From Sthenelais limicola (Eukaryota > Annelida > Polychaeta > Phyllodocida > Sigalionidae), in NCBI GenBank assembly GCA_942159475.1, contig OW804095.1, forward strand, positions 67,422,773-67,486,772: a stretch of 64,000 bases of DNA, given 5' to 3'. This document shows, piece after piece, positions 42,313 to 55,104 of the stretch (its first letter is position 1; every line of letters begins with the position of its first letter). The notes beneath the pieces were generated by a model that saw only the letters and a list, made by a program, of their open reading frames with translations, made no database searches and was not told the DNA's origin. The position numbers and the translations under genes were made by a program.

Positions 42313-45300
42313 ACCCCCGAGTGGCGTATTACAAAATTTCATTAACACTCTTGGAAATATCATACACTCATTAGATAAAGATAAAGAAATCATACTGCTG
42401 GGAGATTTCAATGTGGATATTAGTATGCTAAAGAATGCCAAATTGTCTGCCTCATCGAACTACAGAGACTTGATTAACAAATTTCAGTTAACTCAATATA
42501 TAAAAGAACCCACTAGATCAACCCTTAAATCAAAAACTATCATAGACCACATTTATTCAAACTCAAACATCATCAAAACAGCAGGGCTCATTGAGCTTGA
42601 TATTTCAGACCACTTCCCCATTTTTGCAACCAGGAAAAAACACAGGAATAAACAAAAAACTGGAACCTTCTGGGCAAGAAACAAAAAGGCTCTTGACCAG
42701 AAAATCTTAAATGATATACTGAAAGACTCAGACTGGGAAATATTCTTTAAACAAACAGATGTATTAGAGTGCTGGAAAATAATCTATGAACGAATAACCC
42801 ATTTTTTAGACAGAATGTGCCCCCTTCAAGAGTTTAAGGAAGTGAAGAAAAAGCCTAAATCGGCTACAGAGGAAATTATTCTATTAATGAATAAGAGAGA
42901 CTTTCTTTTCAAAAAGGCTAGAAGAGATGACAATAAAGAGATAATGGCTCAGGCAAAAGTAATCAGAAATGAGGTCAAATACAAATGCAAAAAAGCCAAA
43001 GCTAAATTTGTTCGGGAACAACTTCAAATCAATGAAGTTAATCCAAAGAAATTCTGGGAAATTTTGAAACCTCTTATAAACCCTGATAAAGTACAAAAAA
43101 ATGAGAGTATAATTCTAGAAAAAGATGGTGCTAATGTCGAGTCATCTCAGATAGCCAATGAATTTAACTCTTTCTTTGTAAGTGTCGGTCCAGACTTGGC
43201 AGCAAAAATTAACGATCCAACTATGGAAGATCTCAATATTAGAAATATGAATGATGAAAAACTGTTTTCCAAAATAAATGAAATACGTACGGGTAAAAGC
43301 TTTGAGTTCTCAGAAGTCACTCCATATTCTCTGAAGAGAGTCATATCTGGCTTTAAGAACAGCAAGAGCTCAGGTTTTGCGCATTTACCTAGCCCAATTC
43401 TTAAATCATGTCTAAATGCTCTATCTGTACAAATGTGCTTCATGATAAACCTTTCTTTAAAAAATGGTGACATACCAGATCTATTCAAAAAAGCAAATGT
43501 GACCCCTCTCTTTAAAGGTGGCACAAAAAATGATACTAACAACTACAGACCAATCTCAGCCATCAATCTAATTGCAAAAATAATAGAAAAATTAGTTCAA
43601 CAGCAACTTTCGACCTACTTTGAAGATAATAACCTTTTCTTTGAGAAACAATATGGTTTTAGGAAGGAGAGGTCAGTCCAACATGCCCATATTGATTTTA
43701 TGAATGAAGTTTATTGCCATCTGAATGACAAATCATACAATAAGACTGTTTTTTTAGATTTTAAAAAAGCTTTCGACACCGTGAACCACAACCGATTATT
43801 ATTATAATTAGAACAATATGGTATTACAAACATTGAATTGCTATGGTTCAAAAATTATCTGTATAACAGGAAACAAATAGTAAGAGTAAATAATATAGAG
43901 TCAACAGAAGGAGAAATAACTTATGGAGTACCACAAGGCACTATCCTGGGTCCAGTCTTATTCTTAATTTATATTAATGACTTAAATATGGTTGTCGAAA
44001 AGTGTACAGTCCAACACTATGCGGATGACACTATTCTATACTGCCACAATAAAAACATCGAGACGGTCAATTATAACATACAACATGACCTAGACAGAAT
44101 TGACCTATGGTGTAGACAAAATCAAATATCTATAAATACTTCCAAAAGCAATGTTATGCACTTCTCAATATCAAATACCAAGATTAAAAATGAAATACCC
44201 ATAAAACTAGGTAATAATATTCTAAAAACAGTAGAGGAGTATAAATATCTAGGTCTAACTATGGACACGGGTCTCTCCTTCAACAAACATATAAATATTA
44301 TCAGAAATAAAGTTAGTACAAAATTGAGGCTTTTGTATAGAGTGAGGCACTGTTTAACTGAGAAGAGCAAGAAAGACTTATATAAAATGACCATACTCCC
44401 ACACTTCGATTTTGGTGACTATTTGTATGATTCCGGACCAAAAACACTACTTGGTAAGCTCCAGTCCTTACAAAATTCGGCACTTCGAATCATTTTTGGA
44501 AAAACCAAGTACACAAATCTAGATCAAGAACATTTAGACCTGAACTTACTACACTTAAACAAAAGGAGACAAAAACATATAATTAATCTAAGCCACTTCA
44601 TGGCTACAGATGAATCCAATTTAGATAAAAGAAAAATTTCAACCAGGAGTCACGCCAAAGGCAGACGTAATTTAAAATTACTACAGCCAAAATCTGCAAA
44701 AATTCTAAACTCTTTTATTTATAAAGCGGCTAAATATTGGAATTCGCTTGAAACTGCTCCTCACCAAGTACAAGACCGGAAAACCTTTAGCAAAATTATT
44801 CACACCTGCATAAATGAAATTGAAATATTATAAGAACACCCCTACCATTATACTAAACTCTGTATGTGTATGTCAATATGTTACTATACATACCTCATGA
44901 TCTGTTACAGATCTTATGTTGAATCGCTATGATATTGTATTGTATTGTATTTTATTATATGTACTTTTATTGTTTCTGTAAAATTCTTCTTGGTCTGGAC
45001 CGACTATACAGATCACCAACTATTGTTTGATTGCACTGTTATTATCTTACCCTGATTTTACTGTATGCTCTAGTTAGTACAACTTAGCCAGTTATTACAA
45101 CTTACTTTTAGCCAGTTGTGGCATTTAATGTCCAATTAAACTAGTCAAGTAGATAATAGAAACATAGCCATGAAATTTATATCATAATATCTTATTGTAA
45201 GCTTGTTTTGGAAACCACCAACCCAGGAACCCACAGGAAGACTTGGAACCAAGGTTTCAAAACTGGGACCTCCTTTTTGTAACCGACGCTAATTGCAAAT

Positions 45301-45330
45301 AAAAAATGTCTTGAATTGAATTGAATTGAA
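42311..45330 (+). mobile_element. 5'-truncated CR1/Jockey-type LINE
   Basis: A 3-kb non-LTR element. It begins within the apurinic endonuclease domain, runs through reverse transcriptase, has a 500-bp 3' UTR with AATAAA-like A-rich sequence, and ends in the short tandem repeat (TTGAA)n at 45311-45330. The truncated 5' end and the simple-repeat tail are normal for target-primed reverse transcription. Clade cannot be fixed by eye. Confidence 0.85.
42317..44833 (+). pseudogene. LINE ORF2: endonuclease-reverse transcriptase, one internal stop
   Basis: Open in one frame except for TAA at 43805-43807, which stands in a row of Leu TTA codons and looks like a single TTA-to-TAA change. The N-terminal part has PPSG and ILLGDFNVD and then SDHFPIF, motifs of the APE-type endonuclease. 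RT motifs follow: NYRPISAINLIAKIIEKLV, QYGFRKERSVQHA, FLDFKKAFDTVNH, GVPQGTILGPVLF and YADD at about 44022-44033. The C-terminal part has the LQNSALRIIFG box common in CR1/Jockey-like RTs. The missing N-terminus and the stop make it inactive. It must be a fairly recent copy, since nothing else is broken. Confidence 0.88.
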
Positions 45331-46143
45331 AGCTGGACCATAGTCAGATCGCACAGACTAAGTCAGTCTAGTCAGTAAACGTATCAGTCCAGTCCACTCA
45401 GTCAAGTCAGAACAGTTTCTCTATGTCTTCATACCATAAGTGTATTCGAGCATTAGGATAGTTGTAGTGTAGTCGTTCAGGAGCAGTTGAGAGTGACTTT
45501 GACAGAACCTGGGGTCTTTATATATTATTAGAGTTTCATCATCTTAACGGGGTCTTGCAGCAATGTTCTAGAACATTCTAGCAAGCCCCTGGTACCATTG
45601 CATGAGAATTTCTTAGTATGGAAGGAATGGAAGGATGACTTGCATCATTCCGGAAGTTCAGAAACGAGCTCGTGAGCGACTCATCTCTGATGCAAGGTAC
45701 CTTAAATCTATGGAGGGGCCAGTCTGGCGCAATACCCTGATTCTAGTCATCGTGAGGGGGCAATGCCTCAGAACCGCGCCCTATTGCGATAACAGATAAC
45801 ATACTGACTGACTATGACCAAATACAATTAATACAATCAAATATTTTATTTATGCACCTTAATCACTTTTAAACAATAAAACAATAAATTAACTCATTAA
45901 CTCAAAACACACATAAAAAACCTTTAGACATTAACACTAATTGCTAGGTATTGGGTCGCCAATGTATTATATCCACTTACTTTGCATAGCACAGCAAGCA
46001 CCCAAGGTTTTATCCCTTTTATCCCAAATAAACCCACCATCGATTTCAGTCTTATTATTATTTACACTCACCTCTCTTCCTATTATATCAATAATCACCT
46101 CTATGTATAAGATATATTTTGGATCTCGGAAACATGGAGCAGT
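45331..46143. other. Intergenic stretch without a supported gene
   Basis: Begins with a run of CAGTCTAGTCAG-like words (about 45345-45410); no coding or repeat family recognised. Confidence 0.5.
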
Positions 46144-46437
46144 TGTGTGGTGCAGGATTCCTATACTACTACCGTGTGTGGTGCAGGATTCCTATACTAC
46201 TACCGTGTGTGGTGCAGGATTCCTATACTACTACTCTGTGTGGTGCAGGATTCCTATACTACTACCGTGTGTGGTGCAGGATTCCTATACTACTACTCTG
46301 TGTGGTGCAGGATTCCTATACTACTACCGTGTGTGGTGCAGGATTCCTATACTACTACCGTGTGTGGTGCAGGATTCCTATACTACTACCGTGTGTGGTG
46401 CAGGATTCCTATACTACTACCGTGTGTGGTGCAGGAG
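46144..46437 (+). repeat. 31-bp minisatellite, about 9.5 copies
   Basis: The word TGCAGGATTCC recurs at 46151, 46182, 46213, 46244, 46275, 46306, 46337, 46368 and 46399, with a final broken unit at 46430. Two unit types differ at two bases (TACCGTGTG or TACTCTGTG) and are interspersed. Because 31 is not a multiple of three and the unit has no stop in any + frame, all three + frames stay open; this is not evidence for a gene. Confidence 0.95.
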
Positions 46438-48296
46438 AAAAAGAAATATCTTGCATGAGTGACCACACTATTTCTGCCCAACTGTCCCAGACATTGAGAG
46501 GCTGACCCGCTATCTAGCTGACTTATTTTGTTGCCTCGCCACTGGTGTAGACTAGAAGTCATATATTTCACGTAGAAAATATTTTGTGGTTGAGTACCTC
46601 TATGCCATAGAAATGATATGTGAAAACCCATTTTTGCAGAGAAAAAATTTGACGGTGCCAGAAATGATTTTGCCGAACTCCTGGTATTTTAGACCGAAAG
46701 AAAACCTTTTAGCTGCAGAATATACTACCGTGAGCCCATATATGTAAAAACTTTTATATATCTCAATGACCTCAACTGTATTATAACTGACAATGTACAA
46801 TATACTTGCCTTATTCTAATATCTCTTGTATTGTCTGATGATTGCTGTATAAAAATACTAAATTGAAAAGAATATAATTATTGGCATTTTTCATGAAACA
46901 TCGACAGCCTTCCTAGCCCTGTTTTTTTTATGATAATAAGTGATTTAGAAAAAAAAATAGCTTGGTATCCGACTGGCTCCTGTTTTTTGTGTGTGGTTAC
47001 GTAAAGAGTGGCCGTAGGTGGTCACAATCTGCTAATACAATGCGATGATAATACTAATAGTTATTTAATTTCAACATTTGTGACCAGCCAAGCAGAAAGG
47101 GGACTCCGGGACCAAATTTTCAAATTTGGGTTTATTATAGATTCTGAATCTGCATGTCCTCCTGAGTCAATAACCGAAAAGAATAGTTCAAAATTCCCAG
47201 AATATGCCGAGATATGGGCTTTTTTGTAAAGTTATGTCAGTTTTCTGTAGATGATCTCAAATAGGTTTGGGGAGTGACTCATTTTCCTGTGGCACATCAC
47301 ATGTACAACAAATAAATATTAAAAAGAAAAAAAATTAAATGACAGTGATGTACAGAAGCGGAAATGAGCATTATAAAAGTGAAAGAATTTTGTTGATACT
47401 CTAAAAATTAGTGAAGTTACAGACTTTCAAAGTTACCTGCCTCTCAGAATTACTAATATAAACATTTGTGAGAGTGACGTCATGAACATGATGTGACTTC
47501 TAGCGGGAATACCAGGAACTATAACTCCCACGGGAAGGTACCTTTCTGCTTGGCGGGTCACATTTAGTGATGGGGCTGCGTCATTCTGCATCAAGTTTTA
47601 TTCCAGGTAGTGGCTGAGAAATATGGCCTGTAGTAGCAGAAACAACTAATAAAGAAACAAATCTGAATGTATTTTGGAGTGACAAAATAAGGAAATAAGA
47701 AAGCATTTCTAATTTGTTTTTTATGTCAGAACAGAGATGGGTTACTGAATTTTGTGTAATAGGAGTGTTAATGTCCCCTCTGGTTTTAATGTTATTTATC
47801 CTATTTAATCAATTAACATGTATTAATTAATTATTTATATGTATTGTATGAACATGGTAGTATGATCTATATGTTAATTGTTGAGCCTAACTCAGAGAGC
47901 TAAGTCTTATGCAATGACCAGGATGAGGAAATACATCTTAGGTATTGCTAAGGAGCAGCTCCTCCCTGTGAGTTATGTTAGTATGCATCGTGAGTGGCTC
48001 ACACAAGCACCTCCGTTGGCACAGAGCTGATGCAAAATACTCGGCTGACTCAATGGCATGAGATGCTGATCCGGGAACACATTTCAACAGCCTATAAATA
48101 GGTAACAAATTGAATTTGAGCATATATTTCTAAGAACACGCTCCTTATTTCTAGATTCATTTGAAGATGCTATGAATATTATTTCTATTGATTTTCTTAA
48201 TTGTTGCTAGTACACTATTGTAATTTATACTTGATGAGGCTGTAATAATCCACCTTTCGGTGAAATAATATTATTGTACCTGAATGCAAGAATATC
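46438..48296. other. Intergenic stretch without a supported gene
   Basis: AT-rich, only short frames. A small CACCTTTCGGTG hairpin is near 48250. No repeat family recognised. Confidence 0.5.
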
Positions 48297-48456
48297 TATG
48301 CTTATACCTCAGCGACTATTTGAGATTTTTACTCTATTAATAGATAGAATAGTTGTATAAGCATACAGCTTTAGGAAAGTCAGGTAGACATGTCAAGATA
48401 TTTAATGTTTTTCAAATTTTGTAAAAATCTCAAATAGTCGCTGAGGTATAAGCATA
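48297..48456. mobile_element. Small foldback MITE with 36-bp perfect inverted ends
   Basis: 48297-48332 and 48421-48456 are perfect inverted repeats around an 88-bp centre. The outer base pair on each side is TA, so it may be a TA-target (Tc1/mariner-like) MITE with ends TGCTTATACCTCAGCGAC. The class is inferred from TA only. Perfect arms suggest a recent insertion or gene conversion. Confidence 0.65.
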
Positions 48457-48597
48457 CTCTTTTTGTCGTAATAGCACTGTTAATTATGTTGATACCGTAG
48501 TGCTTACCCACAGAGATGCACAAGATGTATTAATATCTCTTTCTTTCCTCACTTCTCTCCTCCAGAATTTCTTCCCCATAGGGCTGTGCCTCACCCA
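48456..48597 (+). repeat. Direct repeat, left copy (about 140 bp)
   Basis: Matches 49020-49147 with several base differences and a short gap; it starts ACTCTTTTTGTC and runs to the GGGCTGTGCCTCACCC region. It begins exactly where the foldback MITE ends. Confidence 0.85.
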
Positions 48598-49019
48598 GAT
48601 TGTGCTGTTTATTTCTTCTTCTTTTTGTTAACTCTTCACTAGCTGTCCCTTTTATCACTGGGTTGACATCCCATGTTCCCTCCCTCTCGCTTCCCCGCAC
48701 TCCCCTGTTCACATCACATGTTTCACCCCGCAATGTTCCTTCCCTCGACCTTCCCCATTACCCTCCCTCCCGGGCTTGCCCTTTGCCACCCTCCCTCATC
48801 CCCGGCTTGCAGGAAAACAGTGGAGCATTTCTATGATGACAACGATGTTGCATTGCCCTGTTGCCAAATATGTAGACGCATTTAAGTTGCGTCACAAAAT
48901 ACCAATGATGCGTTAAAAATTGTCATATAATGATATGATGTAAGTAGGTGGAAGCATGGGCGAGAGAGAGAGAGTGTTATAACACATTTTACATGCCTTG
49001 GAAAAAAGGTTTTTTTTAG
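48598..49019. other. Sequence between the direct repeats
   Basis: Pyrimidine-rich to about 48815 with CCCTCCCTC-type words, then AT-rich, with a GA run at 48961-48974. No gene supported. Confidence 0.5.
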
Positions 49020-49150
49020 ACTCTTTTTGTCATAATAGCACTGTTAATTATGTGGATACTGTCGTGCTTACACACAGAGATGTATTAATATCTCTTTCTT
49101 TCCTCACTTCTCTCCTCCAGAATTTCTTCCCCATAGGGCTGAGCCTCACC
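49020..49150 (+). repeat. Direct repeat, right copy
   Basis: Second copy of the 48456-48597 sequence, 564 bp further on and without the MITE before it. It indicates a local segmental duplication. Confidence 0.85.
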
Positions 49151-49770
49151 CCTTATTGATCTCCACCACAGGTCCCTTAGGTAATTGGTCAAGGGACCCA
49201 TCAGCCAGTACCAGGGTCATGGTACCTGTTCACTCTCTGGTGCATTCGGATATTAGGGAGGGTTCTATATATTAGGGTACTTGAGGATTCTTACCTGAAA
49301 ATAGCTTATGGATTGGATGAAGCTTTTTCTCCCAGCATCAATTTGAATTTTAACCTTATTTTTCCTTAAATAAATTGTACCCTGATGTAGGGAACTGCAG
49401 ATTTCAACAAAATTGATTTCTTTTCAAAAGAATTTGTCTTCCATGAAAAATTAAAGGGGGAACCTCACAAGTTTATTTTTTTCTTTCATGAGTATTATTC
49501 GCTTTATATGCCTATGCATACCATAGTTACCCCTATTGGGGGGTAATTTTACCGTATATATTTTTATTACAGACTATACAACCCTGATGTAGGCACCCCG
49601 TGGTTTTGGAAATAAAAATAATATATCCTACATTTTCGAGAAAAAAAAAAGGTTTAGTAAATGGTCGGATTCCTATCATGAAGTAGAAAAAAAACGGCTG
49701 TTGGAAAGCCACTCCCACCCTAGATAATCTGTCTATCTCTACACAGTACTGCTGTTAGTAGCGATAGCAC
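49151..49770. other. Intergenic stretch without a supported gene
   Basis: AT-rich with several A and T runs; nothing recognised. Confidence 0.5.
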
Positions 49771-50304
49771 TGTTGGGTCAGCTCCAGCCCTGACTACTCT
49801 CACCCATGCACCTAGCCCTCTGTCCCTTAGCCTAGGGCCCTTAGGCCCTTGCTCTTGGGGCACAGATTGGGGACCCTTTTGTTATGCCTCGTCTTGGCTC
49901 TCTTTAAGTCGTGATGTCGTCTCGCCTTATTACTTATATATTATGGCCTTTCCAGGTACTTCAGATCAGGTTGACATGTAGGCTCAGAGCCCTTAAGTTA
50001 ATACTACCAGTACTTGTCAGTGAGTAAACACAAAGATGTCGTTGCGGTGCCAGCCAGTGTAGTTCTATTTTATTATGGTTTCAATCCTTCATTTATATCC
50101 ATCATTCAGTATTTCACAACATATTGCAATTCCTCATATAAATCATGACACACCTTAAAATATCCCTGAATCTAAGCATGTAAACCCCACATGCTACAAA
50201 CCCATCCCACATCATTGACATGTTCCCGCCCCAAGTGCCCCGCCCCCTTTTCCATGAGCTGGCGCTCATGTGCTGCCACGACGGGAATCACCAGCATCAC
50301 ATCA
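49771..50304 (-). repeat. Candidate 3' LTR of a degraded minus-strand retroelement
   Basis: Read on the minus strand, a purine tract GGGAGGGGGAG (50315-50305) is followed directly by TGATGTGATGCTGG, and the stretch ends GCTGACCCAACA at 49771. Inside are TATAAA (about 50095) and AATAAAA (about 50073). These features fit PPT plus LTR, 534 bp. The matching internal region was not recognised. Confidence 0.4.
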
Positions 50305-50316
50305 CTCCCCCTCCCG

Positions 50317-51251
50317 GGAAAAGAAAAACCGAAAAAAAGAAAAAGACCTAAATTACCCACTACCAGAACTAACTTACTTTTTCTTTTTACCTCCGTATAA
50401 TATCAAAAGTAGGGTAGATAAGCCCCCAGAGTGCTACAAGCAACTGAGAAACATATCTCCAAAATTTTGTGTAGTGTCTTGATAACTACGGGTCGAACCC
50501 TTAACAAATACCCTGTGATGCCTCATCCCGCCGGGCAGTACTCCCGACAATCATTATCTTTAAAGATCCCAACCCTTTTGACATGAAAGCGCATGCGTAT
50601 ATATGAAACACATCATGCAACAACAAAGCAATTGTCCAATCTTCAAACAATAATAAGGAGTTTCACATGAAAGCGTCATACACGAATCATGCAGCGTAAA
50701 AAAAAAACAGTCGTTTATAGGGGGAATGTCTATTCTTTCAGGGACTAATAGTGTTAAGTTTTGATAAATTTTGTGACCATTTATACGGCTAAAAAGTTTT
50801 CAATCTCTGTAGAGCTCCTTTGACCCGCGCGCGATATTTCTTGCAAATTTGTCTAAAGTTGTGGGCACTTCCGTCCCATGTGCGCGCAAGGTCAGCCCTG
50901 GCCACCGCATTCACTGTTCGGTCCACATATGTAATCGCTACCTAGGTTTATATAAAGCTGCTGCTCTAAACAAGTCAGCGCGCCACCTCGTGAGAGGGTG
51001 TGTTCCTACGTGGACCTCTATGGGCCCCTAGCGTCGGGGAGTTGACTTACGCCATTCCCTCGCATCCAAGCCTATGCTGCCTATATAGCTAGTGTACTTA
51101 TGAAAGGATCTGACGCTGTCGAGTCTAATCGTGTTTACAACAACAGTGTAAATAAGATCTTCCGCATATACAATTTTAGCGCACTCACCTAGGTGGAAGG
51201 CATCACTACCTCCACTTCCTTTGCAAATTTTGTGTCGAATAATTAAATATA
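50317..51251. other. Intergenic stretch without a supported gene
   Basis: No frame longer than about 70 codons. An AT dinucleotide run at 51247-51258 leads into the TIR element. Confidence 0.5.
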
Positions 51252-53399
51252 TATATATGGTCCATTCCTACGAAATGGGCCCAGTGGCCTGAAACCATTG
51301 TACAAAAAAAAATTCCTTTAAAGTTTTCCATAGTTAGGGAACTTAAAGTTGAGTAATGGAACCTTTAAAATCTAAATTTGCTACTAAATTGATCAAATAG
51401 TTTTTATTCTATATAAAATCAATTACTGGGTTAGGATTTCCTATGTTTTTACGTCGCACATCAAATTAGCATTATATACTAGGCATTTTGGCAATGGGAC
51501 ATTTGTTTTGGTTGGATTAAGCAATTTATTTAGAAAATAGGGGCAATTCAACATGTGTTTGGCAGTTTATGGTGCAAGAACTCTCCTATTTTGATATAGG
51601 AATTCCAAAATTAAACACAGCTTCATTATTCAGTTATAGGCTTTTTCAAACATAACCTTTTTTCATCTACCACTGATCTCTTCATAAGCAAGGGATATAA
51701 GAAAAAATGACTTAGATAGCTTTGTTGTCACCTTACCTTGTAGATTCAAGTGTTAATTCTGTCAGGGGTTATATTTCTATTTTCTAAACCAGGTTGACAA
51801 TATGGGCGACGTAAAAACACCATAGAGCTATTTTCTGAAAAATCTTGCTTTTCATTGATGGAAATGAGAAAAAATGAAATTTAGGTTAAAGATAAGAGTT
51901 TTCCAGATAATATTTCCAAAAAGCCCATATTCTCCGCTATATAATCCTGAAATAAATGACATCCAGAGTTAATTATCTAGGAATCTATGGCCGAAAACGC
52001 TTATTTTAAATATTTATATTTATTTAATCAATAAATGGTCATTTAAAAAGTAGAAATGTATATTATTCATTTGGCAGTAGCCTTGCTTCTATTTAAGGGA
52101 TCAGGATCATTTTACATCAGCCGAAAGCTGATATTCTTGCGGTTTGTTTGATATATGCTACGATTTTCTATCTCAAATAGTTTTGCCTGTATCAAGCAAA
52201 CTTTGCGACCTAAAAACGTGCGACGTAAGAATGTGCGACCTAAAATCAGGTGTTTTCTCTCTCTATGCAAAAGGCATATTTCTGTTCAGACCATTCGAAG
52301 GATCTGGATGATTATATATCTACAGAAAGCTGACATTGTTGCGGTTTGTTTGGTATATGTTACAACATTCTATCCTAAATAGTTCTGCCTATATAAAGCC
52401 AATGTTGCGACCTAAAAAGGTGCAACGTAAAAACCTGAGACCTAAAATCGGGTGTTTTTCCACTCTATGCACAAGACATTTCTGTCTAGACCATTCAAGG
52501 GATATGGATGATTTTATATCAGCAGAAAGCTGATATTATTGCGGTTCGTCTGGTACATAGCACAACTTTCTATCTCAAATAGTTTTGCTTTTATTAAGCA
52601 AATGCGACGTGCGACGTAAAAACGTGCGACGTAAAAACGTGCAGCGTGCGACGTAAAAACAGGTCTTTTCACTCTCTATGCACAAGGCATATCTGTTCAG
52701 AGCATTCATGTTTCACTGACAACAAGAGAATCAATTGCCCAATGTATCCATATTAGTTATAAATGTGTTTTTATAATAGGATGGAAAAGCACAATCATTA
52801 CATGTGGCGATGTAAAAACAGACATAATTAGCCATTTTCCCATCGAACTTTTTTAAACAAGAATAACATCCATAATAACAGTCCTATTGAGACACATTAG
52901 GTATCAAAAGTTAGAGATTGGTTTGCTTATATATCAAATGATTTTTATTCTTGTGTCATACAACAAGTTCATTGCATGAAAGGGAGCAACATGTGCGATG
53001 TAAAAACAAAAAAAATACCTTTCTAATTTTGTTTGTGCCATAATTTTGTTAAAAAGTAAGTAGGGTTACTAAAATGCATTGAAATTCGAACCTGGTGACT
53101 GGGCAAAATTAATCAGATATGAAAAACATGAAATGATGTAAATTTCTGAACCCTCAAGTGCTGAATGTTTAATCATTGGAATTTTTCTACGAAAATATTG
53201 ATTTTAAAGGGTTTTATCACATAAAATATCCATCAGCCCTCTAGTAATGTATATATCAGAGGAATTCCCATGCCAAGTGAAATCTGTCAGTATGATTTGT
53301 TTTAATATCAATGAATATTACACTGAGACATGAGGCATAGAGGGGCCAAAGGTAGGGAAAAGGGCACTGGGCCCATTTCGTAGGAATGGACCATATATA
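51252..53399. mobile_element. 2.15-kb non-autonomous DNA transposon with 35-bp TIRs
   Basis: 51252-51286 and 53365-53399 are perfect inverted repeats beginning TATATATGGTCCATTCCTAC and ending with GGGCCCAGTG. The ends lie in TATATA sequence, so the target duplication cannot be read with certainty. No transposase frame is present. Inside are a 200-bp tandem array and many copies of GCGACGTAAAAAC in both orientations. The superfamily is not recognised. Confidence 0.75.
52095..52710 (+). repeat. Three 200-bp tandem repeats inside the TIR element
   Basis: The anchor GAAAGCTGA recurs at 52123, 52325 and 52525. Each unit holds an AGCTGATATT...GCGGTT part, an ATCTCAAATAGTTTTGC-like part and one or more CGACGTAAAAAC motifs. 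Units are diverged by about a tenth, so older than the satellite. Confidence 0.85.
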
Positions 53400-55104
53400 G
53401 TGCTACGAACAAAACATCCCCAATTCCGGCGCGTGTAATATCTGGCCACCGACCAGATCCTTGCCGTCAACGCAGCAGCCTGCCTCCGGCAGACTGTATT
53501 CATCAATACTTTTTGGTAAAGATTTTACTAAATACGGCGAACACGCCTAGCTGGAATGTTTTAACTACTCTACAAACTTTGCGTATCCAAATCAATTGGA
53601 ACCCCCAATAATAAAAGAGATCAGTTTAACACCTATATAAGATACCACAACGTTGACTAACTAACTAAAAGTGTAGTGCAGGGTTACATCAGCCACAGGC
53701 TGCAATAAATATTACAAAATCGCGTGCCATGACAACGTTAAACACAAGTACATCAATCAAAGACATGCTCATAGCAGTTAAAAAAAATATCACCAAGGGA
53801 AAATCACAATACAACTGTTCCTTAGTTGAGTATCATTGGTCGCCGGCTGGCCCAGAAGAATCACTGCCCAAGACAGTTCATAGTGTCCTTATTATAGCGC
53901 GCTAAATGTCGCATCACTTGTTTGAAATTAAAAGGAGAATTTAAAACTGTTCATGAAGTCCGAGGAATGTATCACTGTTCGTGCGGACAAAATATATCAT
54001 TGTCTGAATAAATTATATCACTGTCCAGGAGAGTAAATAATATCACCAGTTCACTTTTGAATTAATTAATCGCGACGCACTGACACCACGGCCCATCATG
54101 TGTAGGCGGTAAACGTTCTTCTTTCTTCTCTCTTCTCTTCTATCTTCTGTTCTGTTCCTCCATGTTCCACCAGCCGGCGCCACTGCGCAAAGTCACTGCA
54201 ATACATTGGAAACAAGCACAGTTTTTAGATATCTGTTGTATTACCACTTTGCGAGTATTGCTCTCTCGCTGCCAAGCTCACCTGGCATCACTGGCACTCG
54301 CAAATTCTGCCAATTTAGTTCCCTCAAACATTGTTTTAGTGACAAAAAGGCACACAACTGTCCAAGCTCGTTGCTCATTAATGCTTTTAACAAATAATTA
54401 CTCTATGTCATCCCACTATACATATAATTCACCTCACCTCTATAACACAAATCTGGTAATTACAATACAACCATGAATTCTAATTTATACCATAATTTTG
54501 ATACAACCCCTGGATGCAGTATTCATAGAGATCAGTCATACACATGATTATACATAAATAACACATAGCAATATATCATACGTGCTAGCCACGTTGCTCT
54601 AGATTATTTCTAAGGTATCTGCAATATTATATTAGTGTCTATCTATAATAATCGCACACGCTATATCAGTAACAACAAATACATAATAAGAACACCTAGT
54701 ACATCATGCAATTCTAAATTCACAATAGTTTTTCATATTCATATACAGCGTACGTACCGTTAATGCCTGTCAAATCAATCATCAGTTTGTTAAACAACAA
54801 CAACAATGTTATCACACAAAGAAATTTTCTATTCTACCACTGCATGCGCTTGCACAATATTTTATGATCACACTTGTCAGGCCACTACTCACAAAGGCCT
54901 GTTCGTACAAAAGTCATATACTAAAAAAAAACTGATTAACGTTACCTATTGTATTTTAATGCCTCATATACCAGGTCCATGTTAGTCCTATATCTAGTCA
55001 CATGTTCTGATAGATCACTCGATGGCCATTGTGTGTCAGACCTGCTGTACAGACGACCCTCTCTTTTCAGTATAGCCATTGAATTGTATCCTCAGTCCAG
55101 CCAT
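53400..55104. other. Intergenic stretch without a supported gene
   Basis: It has a pyrimidine run (about 54117-54160) and an irregular series of ATATCACTGT words near 53970-54050. It is downstream of the minus-strand gene pair and could include their 3' LTR or UTR, but no boundary is visible. Confidence 0.45.

Noticed and set aside
45941..46505. Frames of 103-173 codons over the minisatellite
   Set aside because: Explained wholly by a stop-free 31-bp repeat read in three phases.
53960..54060. ATATCACTGT word series as a tandem repeat
   Set aside because: Spacing and sequence are too irregular to call.
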